DNA of 64,000 nt from Actinophytocola sp035634895 (GTDB taxonomy: Bacteria; Actinomycetota; Actinomycetes; Mycobacteriales; Pseudonocardiaceae), in the NCBI RefSeq assembly GCF_035634895.1, contig NZ_DASQCC010000226.1:26274-90273 (forward strand), given 5' to 3'. The first letter of the stretch is position 1; every line of letters starts with the position of its first letter. Below are positions 52,047 through 60,785 of this stretch, in pieces. The notes under the pieces were generated by a model. That model saw only the letters and a program-made list of their open reading frames with translations, ran no database searches and was not told the DNA's origin. The translations under genes were made by a program, and so were the position numbers.

Positions 52047-52970
52047 ATGACCTGGAACGTGCGGCGGCTGCCGCGTGCCGACGGCAGGACCTTCCTGGTC
52101 ACCGGCGGCAACACGGGAATCGGCTACTTCGTCGTCGAGCAGCTGGCCAGCACCGGGGCGACCGTCGTCCTCGCCAGCCGCGACGCCACCAGGGCCGCCG
52201 CCGCGATGGCCGCCGTGCGCGCGAGGGTCCCCGGCGCGCGGGTGCGCCACCTGCGCATGGACCTCGCCGACCTCGCGTCCCTCGAGTCCACTGTGGACGA
52301 GCTGGACCGCCTCGACGCGGTCGTGTGCAACGCCGGCGTCTACCTCGACGAGCCGGCGCGCCGCGAGACGGCGGACGGCAACGAGCTGATGTTCGCCACC
52401 AACCATCTCGGCCACTTCGTGCTGGTCCGGTGGCTGGCGCCCCTGCTCGAGGACGGGGGCCGGGTGGTCACGACGGGCAGCTTCGTCGCCAGGTCCGCGC
52501 GGCTGGACCTGGAAGATCTCCAGAGCACCGCGGACTACGAACCCGACCGCGCCTATGCCCGGTCCAAGCTGGCGCAGATGCTGTTCGCCGTCGAGCTCGA
52601 CCGTCGCCTGCGCGCGGCAGGCGGCACGGTGGTGAGCGTGGTCAACCATCCCGGCGGCGCGCTCGACTCGCTCACCCCGTCGCGCCCGCCGGTCCACGTC
52701 CGGACCACCGGCCAGCGGCTGCGCGGCCTGCCCGCGGGCCTTGTCCTACAAGGCAAGCAGGCCGGCGCGTGGCCCGCCGTCCGGGCGGTCCTCGACCCGT
52801 CGCTGCGTGGCGGCGAGCTGTGCGGTCCCCGCGTGTTCGGCATGCGCGGCGCCCCCAGGGTCGAACCCGTGCGCGGCCAACTCGCCGACACCGGGCTCGC
52901 CGCCGGCCTGTGGACCGCCACCGCCGAGCTCACCGGCGTGGAGCCGCGGTTCACGGCGCGGCGGCGGTGA
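52047..52970 (+). CDS. Short-chain dehydrogenase (retinol/light-dependent-protochlorophyllide-like)
   Basis: This 307-residue SDR has VTGGNTGIGYFVVEQL, VVCNAGVYLDE, NHLGHFVLV, TGSFVARSA (Ser) and YARSKLAQ (Tyr-Lys), the pattern of the larger extended retinol-dehydrogenase-like SDRs. Controlled by the divergent TetR regulator; the substrate is unknown, and may be the regulator's ligand. Confidence 0.88.
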   Translation: MTWNVRRLPRADGRTFLVTGGNTGIGYFVVEQLASTGATVVLASRDATRAAAAMAAVRARVPGARVRHLRMDLADLASLESTVDELDRLDAVVCNAGVYLDEPARRETADGNELMFATNHLGHFVLVRWLAPLLEDGGRVVTTGSFVARSARLDLEDLQSTADYEPDRAYARSKLAQMLFAVELDRRLRAAGGTVVSVVNHPGGALDSLTPSRPPVHVRTTGQRLRGLPAGLVLQGKQAGAWPAVRAVLDPSLRGGELCGPRVFGMRGAPRVEPVRGQLADTGLAAGLWTATAELTGVEPRFTARRR

Positions 52971-52974
52971 CGGG

Positions 52975-53820
52975 TCAGCGGGCCAGGCGGCCCAGCAGGG
53001 ACGACGCGGCGACCACCCCGGCCGCGGCCGCCACGACGAGGACGGCGAAGTCCACGACGAGGTTCGCCGGCGTGCCGAGCAGCAGCCCACGCAGCGCGTT
53101 CACCTGGTAGGTCAGCGGGTTCACCGTGCTGATGGCACGAACCCACACCGGCATCACGTCGACCGGGTACAGCGCGTTGGACGCGAAGAACAACGGCATG
53201 GTGACGGCCTGCCCGATGCCCATCAGCCGGTCCCGGGTGAGCACGATCCCCGCGATCGTCATCGACAGGCACGCGAAGAACGCCGAGCCGAGGACGACGG
53301 CGACCAGGACTCCCAGCAGCCGCAACGGGCTCCACGTCATGCCGACACCGAGCAGCGCCGCGAGCACGACGACGACCACGGCCTGGACGACCGCCTTGAC
53401 ACCGGCCGCGAACGCCTTGCCGGTGATCAGTGCCGCCCGCGGCGTCGGCGTGACGAGCAGCTTGGTGAGCACGCCCGCGTCGCGTTCCCAGATGATGTGG
53501 ATGCCGTAGAAGATCGCGATGAACATCGCGGACTGGGCGATGATCCCCGGTGCCAGGTAGTCGAGGTACGGGATCCCGCCGGTCGGGATCACCCGGATCC
53601 TGGTGAAGGTCTCGCCGAAGATCAGCAGCCACAGGGCCGGCTGGATCGCCCGCGTGTACAGCTCGGTGCGGTCGTGCCGCAGCTTCTGCAGCTCCACCAC
53701 GCACATCGCGCCGACCCGCGCCGCGACCACCCGCCAGCCGGCGCGGGCGCGGGGCGGCGTGAGCAGCAGGCGCGAGGTCTCAGCCGAGCCGGGAAGCGGT
53801 GCGGCGGGTGCGGCGGACAT
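52975..53820 (-). CDS. ABC-2 type exporter permease
   Basis: This 281-residue protein has six TM helices and ABC-2 features (RTELYTRAIQPALWLLIFGE, TPTPRAALITGKAF, VNPLTYQVNALR), like DrrB. It overlaps the ATPase gene by 41 bases and together they form a drug- or lipid-exporter controlled by the MarR gene upstream. Confidence 0.9.
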   Translation of the reverse strand: MSAAPAAPLPGSAETSRLLLTPPRARAGWRVVAARVGAMCVVELQKLRHDRTELYTRAIQPALWLLIFGETFTRIRVIPTGGIPYLDYLAPGIIAQSAMFIAIFYGIHIIWERDAGVLTKLLVTPTPRAALITGKAFAAGVKAVVQAVVVVVLAALLGVGMTWSPLRLLGVLVAVVLGSAFFACLSMTIAGIVLTRDRLMGIGQAVTMPLFFASNALYPVDVMPVWVRAISTVNPLTYQVNALRGLLLGTPANLVVDFAVLVVAAAAGVVAASSLLGRLAR

Positions 53821-54610
53821 CGCTGAACCTCTCCTTCCGGTCCTCGTGCGCGTCGTCGAGATCGCGGCCCGCGAAGTGGCGGAAGACGTCCTCGAGGCCG
53901 GGACTGCCGCCCTGGACGGCCGCCAGGTCGTCCTTGAGCCGGCGGGGCGTGCCCATGCCGCGAAGGCGGCCGCGGTGCATGAGCGCGACGCGGTCGCAGT
54001 ACTGGTCGGCCTCGTCCAGGTGGTGGGTCGTGACCAGGACGGTCATGCCGGTGGCGGCCCGTACCGCGCCGATGTGCTCCCACACCTCCGTGCGGGCGAT
54101 GGGGTCCAGCCCGATGGTCGGCTCGTCGAGCACCAGCAGCCGCGGCGCGTTGACCAGCGCCTGCGCCAGCTCCAGTCGCCGGACCATGCCGCCGGAGTAG
54201 GTCCTGGCGAGCCGGTCGGCGGCCTCGGTCAGGCCGACGGCCGCCAGCGCCGCCGCCACGCGCGGGCCGCGTTCCCGGCGAGGCACGTCGAAGACCCGGG
54301 CGAACAGCCCCACGTTCTCGCGCCCGGTGAGCCCGGCGTCGGCGGAAAGCGCTTGCGGCACATAGCCGAGCAGCCGCCGGACCGCCATCTTCTCCTTCGC
54401 CGCGTCGTGCCCGAACACCCGCACCATGCCCGACGCCACGGGCAGCAGCGTGGTGATCGCGCGGATGGTCGTCGTCTTGCCGGCGCCGTTGGGGCCCAGC
54501 AACCCGAAGACCTCGCCGGCCGCCACGGACAGGTCGACGCCGTCGACCGCCCGGTGCGCGCCGAACGCGTAGACCAGTCCGGCACAGCGGACGGCCTCGT
54601 CGGTCGTCAT
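53780..54610 (-). CDS. ABC exporter ATPase (DrrA-like)
   Basis: This 276-residue ATPase has Walker A GPNGAGKTTTIR, signature YSGGMVRRLELAQAL, Walker B LLVLDEPTIGLDP and H-loop TTHHLDEAD. Its start overlaps the MarR stop by 4 bases. Confidence 0.92.
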   Translation of the reverse strand: MTTDEAVRCAGLVYAFGAHRAVDGVDLSVAAGEVFGLLGPNGAGKTTTIRAITTLLPVASGMVRVFGHDAAKEKMAVRRLLGYVPQALSADAGLTGRENVGLFARVFDVPRRERGPRVAAALAAVGLTEAADRLARTYSGGMVRRLELAQALVNAPRLLVLDEPTIGLDPIARTEVWEHIGAVRAATGMTVLVTTHHLDEADQYCDRVALMHRGRLRGMGTPRRLKDDLAAVQGGSPGLEDVFRHFAGRDLDDAHEDRKERFSDVRRTRRTASRLG

Positions 54611-55053
54611 GCGTCCAGCTCCTCCCGCAGGCCCCGCGCGAGCCCGCGCAGGGCGGGCACCGCCGCGGCGAGCGCCGCACGGTCCACTTCGGACAGTCGG
54701 CCCACCTGCTCGCGCATGAGGGCCGCGCGCCGCTCCTGCCAGTCCCGCAGCCGCCGCTCGGCGGCCGGGGTCAGGTGCAGCACCGCTGCCCGCCGGTCGT
54801 CCGCCGCGGTCTCGCGCCGCAGCAGGCCGGCGTCGACGAGCTGGTTGACGAGCGTCGACACCGTGTTGCCGGCCAGTCCCATCCGCTCGGCGGCCTGGGA
54901 GACGCGGGCCCCCGGGTGCTTGTCGACGAGGCGAAGCAGCTCGACCTGTGCACCGCGGATCGGCGGCCCGGTGACGCCGGCCCGCAGCCGTCGCCGCATC
55001 AGGCGGTGAACTCCGGCGAGGAGCTCGGCGAAGTCGTCGGGTAGGTCGTGCAT
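54607..55053 (-). CDS. MarR-family regulator of the ABC exporter
   Basis: This 148-residue MarR protein has QVELLRLVDKHPGARVSQAAERMGLAGNTVSTLVNQL and the wing RRETAADDRRAAVLHL. A perfect dyad lies directly upstream. It is the first gene of the exporter operon, an autoregulated efflux arrangement. Confidence 0.9.
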   Translation of the reverse strand: MHDLPDDFAELLAGVHRLMRRRLRAGVTGPPIRGAQVELLRLVDKHPGARVSQAAERMGLAGNTVSTLVNQLVDAGLLRRETAADDRRAAVLHLTPAAERRLRDWQERRAALMREQVGRLSEVDRAALAAAVPALRGLARGLREELDA

Positions 55054-55063
55054 GCCTCCCAGA

Positions 55064-55084
55064 TTAGCTCTGCATCAGAGCTAA
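55064..55084. promoter_or_regulatory. MarR operator over the exporter-operon promoter
   Basis: TTAGCTCTG-N3-CAGAGCTAA is a perfect inverted repeat of 21 bases. A TAATCT -10 box on the minus strand (55066-55061) overlaps it and lies 7 bases before ATG 55053. Confidence 0.7.
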
Positions 55085-55124
55085 CTGCGCGGTGACGTCC
55101 GGCACAGCGATGCGTGCGGTGACG

Positions 55125-55655
55125 TCAGCCGTCGCGGCGGATGGTGCGTGGCTGGGGCGCCCACTCCATCGGCAGGCTCGCGAGCCGCGGGTCGACGGCG
55201 GTGACGAGGCACTCCTGCATGTGGTTGATCCAGATGTCGGTCATGTCGACGGTGCGTGCGTCGCGTGCCGTGGTCAGGAACCGGGCCAGGCCGAGCGTGA
55301 CCAGCCAGTCGTCCACCTCCGCGTGCGCGATCACGTGCTCGGTGCCGCCGCCGCACCGGGCATGGACGAGCCGGGGCGCGTTGCTGTCCGTCAGCACGGC
55401 CGCATGCCGGTCCCGGAACGCCCGTGCCGCCGCGCTGTTGCGGTAGGCGTCCGGGAAGAGCCTGCGCAGCATCTTGTCCGGCGCCGTCGCCCGGCGACCC
55501 TGCCACTCCACCTCACCCGTCTCCAGGAAGCGAACCAGCCGCCCGGCCAGCTGGGTGAGGATGAGCGCCACGTTGTCCGACATCCGCACCGCGATGCCGT
55601 CCGCCACGAGCACCGCGTCGAAGTAGTCCTCGGTCACCCCGAACCGCTCGTCCAT
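55125..55655 (-). CDS. DUF2017 protein, ClpS-linked
   Basis: This 176-residue protein is of the DUF2017 type (LILTQLAGRLVRFLETGE, LRRLFPDAYRN, DDWLVTLGLARFLTTAR). It is adjacent to clpS in most actinobacteria. ATG 55655 overlaps the clpS stop as TGATG. Function is unknown, presumably tied to ClpS-dependent proteolysis. Confidence 0.9.
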   Translation of the reverse strand: MDERFGVTEDYFDAVLVADGIAVRMSDNVALILTQLAGRLVRFLETGEVEWQGRRATAPDKMLRRLFPDAYRNSAAARAFRDRHAAVLTDSNAPRLVHARCGGGTEHVIAHAEVDDWLVTLGLARFLTTARDARTVDMTDIWINHMQECLVTAVDPRLASLPMEWAPQPRTIRRDG

Positions 55656-55891
55656 CAACCCCGCCGAGCCGTCGCGTGCAGACCCCGCCGCTGGAACGCG
55701 ACGACCAGCCGCTCGGCCTCCTCCTGCGCCGGAAACACCGCCACGTCGGCCGAACCGCGGTGATGCACGTCGTTCGCGAACCGCACGGCGTGCTCCAGCG
55801 TCATGCCACACAGCGTCTGCAGCAGGTACACCACGACAGCGTACGAGTTCACGTGATCGTCGAGGATCACCACGCGCCACGTCGTGTTCAC
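55655..55891 (-). CDS. clpS: ATP-dependent Clp protease adaptor ClpS
   Basis: This 78-residue protein is a short ClpS with VVILDDHVNSYAVVVYLLQ, the substrate-binding Asp/Asn pocket region, and the VHHRGSADVAVF strand. ClpS delivers N-degron substrates to ClpC/ClpA. The DUF2017 partner follows. Confidence 0.92.
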   Translation of the reverse strand: MNTTWRVVILDDHVNSYAVVVYLLQTLCGMTLEHAVRFANDVHHRGSADVAVFPAQEEAERLVVAFQRRGLHATARRG

Positions 55892-55947
55892 CGGGCACAG
55901 TATGCCGTCGGTGTCGGCCGGGGAGTCGCGCGGCCGGGATCTCGCGA

Positions 55948-56229
55948 TCAGGGCCCTTCGGCAAGTTGGACGGGTGTCGACCGCTGTGTCCGGCGTCTGA
56001 TCGCGGCCAGGAACGTCGCGACCACAAGGAGTGCGGCGAGCGGGCTGATCAGGAGCGGCTCACCGGGTGGCGGCGCCGGTGGTTGTGCCACCGTGGCCAC
56101 GTTCGCCGCGGGCGGGCCGGTGCCGACGCCGTTCTGGGTGTGCAGGACGTTCGCCGCGGGCGGACCGCTGCCGCAGCCGTTCTGGGTGTGCCAGCTCAAC
56201 ACCAGCGCGTACTCGACGGCTGTTGGCAT
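55948..56229 (-). CDS. Small protein with a duplicated 16-residue motif and a C-terminal TM anchor
   Basis: This 93-residue protein has ATG 56229 after a perfect GAGGAGG. After VEYALVLSW comes HTQNGCGSGPPAANV then HTQNGVGTGPPAANV, a 16-residue unit twice (48-bp DNA repeat, 56099-56146 and 56147-56194), a Pro-rich spacer, a TM helix (PLLISPLAALLVVATFLAAI) and RRRTQ. No N-terminal signal is clear. It is divergent from an NB-ARC/TPR regulator. Its layout suggests a surface-exposed or peptide-precursor-like protein; no family is recognised. Confidence 0.6.
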   Translation of the reverse strand: MPTAVEYALVLSWHTQNGCGSGPPAANVLHTQNGVGTGPPAANVATVAQPPAPPPGEPLLISPLAALLVVATFLAAIRRRTQRSTPVQLAEGP

Positions 56230-56428
56230 GCTCGTGCCTCCTCTGGCGAGCCGAGCCTGGGAGAACCCGGTGCCAGTCTCGTGCTCGCCGCCCGGCGACG
56301 ACACCACCAGGTGGCCGACCGCGGGTACCGACCAACGCGCGCCGGTGTCATGGGACCGGCCGCGTCCGTCGGGCCCATGCCACAATGAGCGCATTCCGAA
56401 GGGCGGCGAAAAAACCGAGGGGACCTTC

Positions 56429-59023
56429 GTGGAGCCACCGGATCCCGGACAGGCCGGCACCCTGGACGACCTCGTCCACCGGTTGCGGCTGTTGAAGGTC
56501 TGGGCCGGCGACCCGTCGTACGCGTCGATCAAGGACAGGGTCAACGCGGAGTGGGCGGCGGCCGGGCGGCCGGCCGCGGAGCTGGCACGCAAGACGACGG
56601 TCGTGGACTGCTTCCGCACGGGCCGGCGACGGCTGAACACCGACCTGGTTCTCGCGGTGGTGCACGCGTTGCACCCCGAGGTGGGGTATGTGTCGCAGTG
56701 GCGGCAGGCACTGCGGGTCGTCGGCGGGGAAACCCGGGCCGCGGCACAGGTTCGGGTGCAGCACAGCCTGCCGCGGGACCTGGCCCGGTTCACCGGGCGG
56801 GCCGACGAGCTGGACCAGCTCCGCCAGTTCCTCGGTACCGGCAGGCGTCATGGCGGCGCGGTGGTGATCTCCGCGATCGAGGGCATGGCCGGAGTCGGCA
56901 AGACCCAGCTCGCCATCCACGCCGGGCACCTGCTCACCAGAGAGCTTCCTTTCGACCACGTGCTTTTCGTCAACCTGCGCGGGTTCCACCCCGACCCCGC
57001 CCAGCCGCCGGCCGATCCGGCCGCCGTCCTGGACGGCTTCCTGCGCCTGCTCGGGGTTCCCGGTCACCAGATCCCGCACGACCTCCCCGCCCGCACCAGC
57101 TCCTATCGCGACCGCGTCGCCGGCACGACCACGCTGGTGGTGCTGGACAACGCCGCCACCGAGGACCAGGTCCGCCCGCTGCTGCCCGACAGCCCGGGCT
57201 GCCTCACCCTGATCACCAGCCGCCGCAGCCTCACCGGCCTGGCCGCCACGACCCGCCTCGCGGTGGACGTGTTCAGCGCCGAGGAGGCCCGGCGCTTCCT
57301 CGGCCAGGCCATGCCCGACATTCCCGTCGGCGCCGACCCCACCGCCCACACCCGCATCGCGGCCCGCTGCGGCCACCTGCCGCTGGCGCTCGAACTGATC
57401 GCCGGCCACATCCGCGCCACCCCCGGCTGGACACTGACCGACCACGCCGACCGGCTCGACGAACGCCACCGCACCCGGCGCCTGGACTCCGGCGTCGAGC
57501 TGGCCCTGGACCTGTCCTACCAGCACCTGTCCGCCGACCGGCGACGGCTGCTGCGCCTGCTGGCCCTGCACCCCGGCCAGGAAGTCGACCTCCATGCCGC
57601 CGCCGCCCTCGCCGGCACCGACCTGCTCGCCACCGGCACGCACCTGCGCCACCTCTGTGCCGACCACCTGCTCCAGCAGCCCACCCCCGGCCGGTACACC
57701 TTCCACGACCTCGTCCGCGCCTACGCCACCAACCGGGCCGACGACGAGGCCCCACCAGCCGAGCGCCGGACCGCCCTCACCCGGCTGTTCGACTACTACC
57801 TCGCCACCGCCGCCGCCGCGATGGACGCGCTGCACCCCGCCGAAGTGCACCTGCGGCCGCGGGTTCCCCCGGTCGTCACGCCGACTCCGGCCCTCACGGA
57901 AGCCGACGTCGCCCGCACCTGGCTGGACACCGAACGCGCCAACCTCGTGGCGGCGGCCGTGCACACCGCCGCCCATGGCTGGTCCGCCCACACCATCAGG
58001 CTGTCCACCGTCCTGTTCCGCTATCTCGACGGCGGACACTTCGCCGACGCACTGGCCATCCACGGCCACGCACACCGGGCCGCCGAGCAGGCCGGCGACC
58101 CCACCGGACAGGCCCACGCGTCGCTCGGCCTCGGCGCGGCGCACATGCAGATGGGCAACTACACGGCGACCGCGCACCACCTGGAGCTGGCCCTGACCCT
58201 GTTCCGGCGGACCGGCGACCACGGCGGTCAGGCCCGCGTGCTCAACAACCTCGGCAGGGTCGAGCAGCGGCTCAGCAGGTACGAGCTCGCGATCGACCGC
58301 TACCAGCAGGCCCAGGCCCTGCACCGGCAGACCGGCGACCTGGCCGGCCAGGCCCGCGCGCTGTACAACCGAGGCAACGTCGAGGTGCTGTTGGGCCGCT
58401 TCCAGCCGGCGGCCGATCTCGAGCAGCAGGCGCTGGCACTGTTCCAGCGGGCGGGTGACCGGACCGGTGAGGCGAGCGCGCTGAACACCCTCGGCGAGGC
58501 CGAGGTGCGGTTGGGGCGCATCGACTCCGCCGCCGACCACCTCCAGCAGGCCCTGGCGCTGTGCCGGGAGCTCGGCCACCGCGACGGCGAGGCCTGGACG
58601 CTGGAGGTACTCGGCGCCCTCCATGCCAGGGCCGGTCAACGCGCCCTGGCCACCGAGTACCACCAGCAGGCTCTGGCCATCTTCCGCGACGTGGGCGGAC
58701 GGGTCGGTGAGTGCTGGGTGCTCAACGACCTCGGCGACGCCGCCCGCGCCGACGGCCGCGCCGGCGACGCCGTCACCCACCACACCGCCGCCCACACCAT
58801 CGCCACCGACACCGGCGACCGTGACCAGCAGGCCCGTGCCCAGTTCGGCCTCGGCCGCGCCCACCACCTCCTCGGCGACGCCGCCCAGGCCCGCGAGCAC
58901 TACCGGCACGCCCTCACCCTGTACACCGACCTCGGCATGCCGGAGGCCGACGAGCTCGGCGCCCTCCTCACGACCGTCGACGGCGGCCGCGGGGAGAGCC
59001 GGTCACCCGATCACCTGAAGTAG
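56429..59023 (+). CDS. NB-ARC/TPR regulator with N-terminal helix-turn-helix-like region
   Basis: The 864-residue protein starts at GTG 56429 after GAGGGGA. Residues about 15-100 are helical (SYASIKDRVNAEWAAAGRP, LNTDLVLAVVHAL), followed by an NB-ARC ATPase (P-loop GMAGVGKTQLAIHAGH near 153, LVVLDNA, CGHLPLALELIAG) and about six TPRs in the C-terminal half (ARVLNNLGRVEQRLSRYELAI and similar). This is the AfsR/SARP-related or STAND class that couples signals to transcription or complexes. Divergent from the repeat-containing small protein, which may be its target or partner. Confidence 0.85.
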   Translation: MEPPDPGQAGTLDDLVHRLRLLKVWAGDPSYASIKDRVNAEWAAAGRPAAELARKTTVVDCFRTGRRRLNTDLVLAVVHALHPEVGYVSQWRQALRVVGGETRAAAQVRVQHSLPRDLARFTGRADELDQLRQFLGTGRRHGGAVVISAIEGMAGVGKTQLAIHAGHLLTRELPFDHVLFVNLRGFHPDPAQPPADPAAVLDGFLRLLGVPGHQIPHDLPARTSSYRDRVAGTTTLVVLDNAATEDQVRPLLPDSPGCLTLITSRRSLTGLAATTRLAVDVFSAEEARRFLGQAMPDIPVGADPTAHTRIAARCGHLPLALELIAGHIRATPGWTLTDHADRLDERHRTRRLDSGVELALDLSYQHLSADRRRLLRLLALHPGQEVDLHAAAALAGTDLLATGTHLRHLCADHLLQQPTPGRYTFHDLVRAYATNRADDEAPPAERRTALTRLFDYYLATAAAAMDALHPAEVHLRPRVPPVVTPTPALTEADVARTWLDTERANLVAAAVHTAAHGWSAHTIRLSTVLFRYLDGGHFADALAIHGHAHRAAEQAGDPTGQAHASLGLGAAHMQMGNYTATAHHLELALTLFRRTGDHGGQARVLNNLGRVEQRLSRYELAIDRYQQAQALHRQTGDLAGQARALYNRGNVEVLLGRFQPAADLEQQALALFQRAGDRTGEASALNTLGEAEVRLGRIDSAADHLQQALALCRELGHRDGEAWTLEVLGALHARAGQRALATEYHQQALAIFRDVGGRVGECWVLNDLGDAARADGRAGDAVTHHTAAHTIATDTGDRDQQARAQFGLGRAHHLLGDAAQAREHYRHALTLYTDLGMPEADELGALLTTVDGGRGESRSPDHLK

Positions 59024-59412
59024 CTCGACGCCCGGGGGCAGTCGGACAGCCAGCCGCCGGTGTCCTGGAAGAGCTGCGTGTCGCCCGTCTGACTCGCGAC
59101 GCGGTGAATGTTGGTGACGTCCTGGAACATCACGTGGCCGGTGACCGTGCCGACCTGACCGTCGTGGTCGATGCCCATCTGGGTCTGGTAGGTCACCACG
59201 GCGCGTTTGGTCGCGGGGCCGAAATCGCTGTCCTCCCCGCTCGAACCGATGCTGATCCCGGCGTAGGTGTGTACGACGTGCTGGACACACCACACGGGCT
59301 TTCCGTGGTCCCCCTGGTTGATGTCCGCCGACGCGGCCGCTGTCGAGAGCACCAGCATTCCCGCGGCGATCACCCCGACGGTCGCTCCCCGTCCGACCCT
59401 TCTCCACTGCAT
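59011..59412 (-). CDS. Secreted peptidoglycan-binding-like protein
   Basis: The 133-residue protein starts at ATG 59412 after AGGGGG. Signal peptide ends at AAASA-DI; the mature part has VWCVQHVVHTYAG and GEDSDFGPATKRAVVTYQTQMGIDHDGQVG, a PG_binding_1 repeat pattern. It is a likely cell-wall protein. Its stop overlaps the convergent NB-ARC gene end by 13 bases. Confidence 0.82.
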   Translation of the reverse strand: MQWRRVGRGATVGVIAAGMLVLSTAAASADINQGDHGKPVWCVQHVVHTYAGISIGSSGEDSDFGPATKRAVVTYQTQMGIDHDGQVGTVTGHVMFQDVTNIHRVASQTGDTQLFQDTGGWLSDCPRASSYFR

Positions 59413-59698
59413 GTCCGCCCCCTTCTCGTTGCCTGACAGGACCTTGCCCGCACTACGTTGCGCCGAGCGGACACGGTGTGGGCCGTTCCCGACCGAATCC
59501 GAACGCGCGCGGGTCACGTCACGCGTTTCGCGGGGGATCATGCGGCGGCCGTCGCGACGGTGCCTGCTCCGCCACGGTGTACGACCGCGGCGGCACCTGA
59601 GAGGTGCCGGCTACGGCGTTCGGGCGGGTTCGACGCGGCACCTGTCGACGGTGCGGTCGATCGGCATGGTGCCGCGCGGTCCGGTGGCCGCGCGGCGG

Positions 59699-60031
59699 TC
59701 AGTCGTGCCGGCGCAGTTCGGCGTTGAGCCGTTGCGCCTCGTTGAGCTGGTCTTCGAGGGTGACGATGCGGCAGGCGGCATCCAGGGCGGTGCCCTGGTC
59801 GACCAGCTCCCGTACCCGGGCGGCCAGCCGGAGCTGGTAACGGGAGTAGCGGCGGTGTCCGCCCGCGGAGCGCTGCGGCTCGATGAGTTTCGCCTCGTCC
59901 AGGCTGCGCAGGAATCCCGGCGTGGCGCCGAGCATCTCCGCGGCTCGGCCCATGGTGTAGGCGGGGTAGTGCTCGTCGTCGAACTTGTCGCCCGCGCCAG
60001 GCACGGACGTCTCACGTGGGTCAGGGATCAT
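59699..60031 (-). CDS. Short MerR-family regulator
   Basis: This 110-residue protein has the MerR DNA-binding domain (YTMGRAAEMLGATPGFLRSLDEAKLIEPQRSAGGHRRYSRYQL) and a short coiled-coil (TLEDQLNEAQRLNAEL) but no ligand domain. GGAGGTGCG precedes ATG 60031. A strong hairpin lies 18 bases upstream of the start. Confidence 0.9.
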   Translation of the reverse strand: MIPDPRETSVPGAGDKFDDEHYPAYTMGRAAEMLGATPGFLRSLDEAKLIEPQRSAGGHRRYSRYQLRLAARVRELVDQGTALDAACRIVTLEDQLNEAQRLNAELRRHD

Positions 60032-60048
60032 CGCACCTCCACATCACG

Positions 60049-60081
60049 AGGGGCCTCGGCGCGCACAGCGCCGAGGCCCCT
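60049..60081. terminator. Strong hairpin in the leader of the MerR gene
   Basis: A perfect 14-bp stem (AGGGGCCTCGGCGC and its complement) has a 5-base loop. It sits between the MerR start and the intergenic region. It could be an attenuator in the MerR leader or a terminator for transcription from the right or left. Confidence 0.6.
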
Positions 60082-60746
60082 GGGGTTTGGGTTTCATCAT
60101 TGTCCACCGGCCGTAAGGCCGGTTTACCGTACCCGCGGCCGCCCAACAGGCAGCCATCGCGGGGATCGCTTGTTCGTAACCGAGAACCACCTACCAATCC
60201 GATGGGACTGCGGTACCCGCCCGGTGAACGACAGCCATGGCGGGCGATCAAATGATGTGACCCTTCCCTTCTCTCTCGGGTGTCTTCTTCTCTCGGTACA
60301 GCTCCTTCGTCAAACCTCATGGGCGCACCAGCTCCACCCACGCATCGAGACCGGTACTGCCTGAACTCCTGGTCTCGGTCCTGCTCGGTCGCCGGGGCGT
60401 CGCTCGAAACCGCCCCACCATCCACGACCGCCTTGCCTCACCTCGCGGGTAGTTACGTCATCTCCCGCGCCTGCTTGACATTGTCTCTCTCGGTTCGAGG
60501 AGAAGACTACACGCGACCATCGACGAATGTCTACCCCAGTCACCATAGATTTTCTCCGGTGTGACGACGAGAGGCATCGTCACGATGAGTGATGAACCCG
60601 CATACGTGTGGTGATCGTCCGAAGTGCTGGCGGCACGCGATGGTCCCCGCCTCCGGTGTTCGGTGCGACCAAGGGCTGACCGGTTGGGTAAGCGCGAGGA
60701 CCTACCGCGTCGCGGTTCCGTCCGCTCGGATTCCGGTGTGCGGTGG

Positions 60747-60757
60747 TGAAAGTTTCG
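60747..60757. promoter_or_regulatory. GAAAGTTTC element 1 upstream of the xylanase gene
   Basis: TGAAAGTTTCG matches the palindrome CGAAA-N-TTTCG reported upstream of Streptomyces xylanase genes, except for the first base. Confidence 0.5.
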
Positions 60758-60785
60758 AAATCGACGCCGCTGACCCGTGTTAATT

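Noticed and set aside
56348..58909. An 853-codon antisense frame over the NB-ARC gene
   Set aside because: Valine/glycine-rich shadow of the sense codons, with no motifs.
60475..60510. TTGACA box as a promoter in the intergenic tract
   Set aside because: No -10-like hexamer at 16-19 bases and no gene follows.
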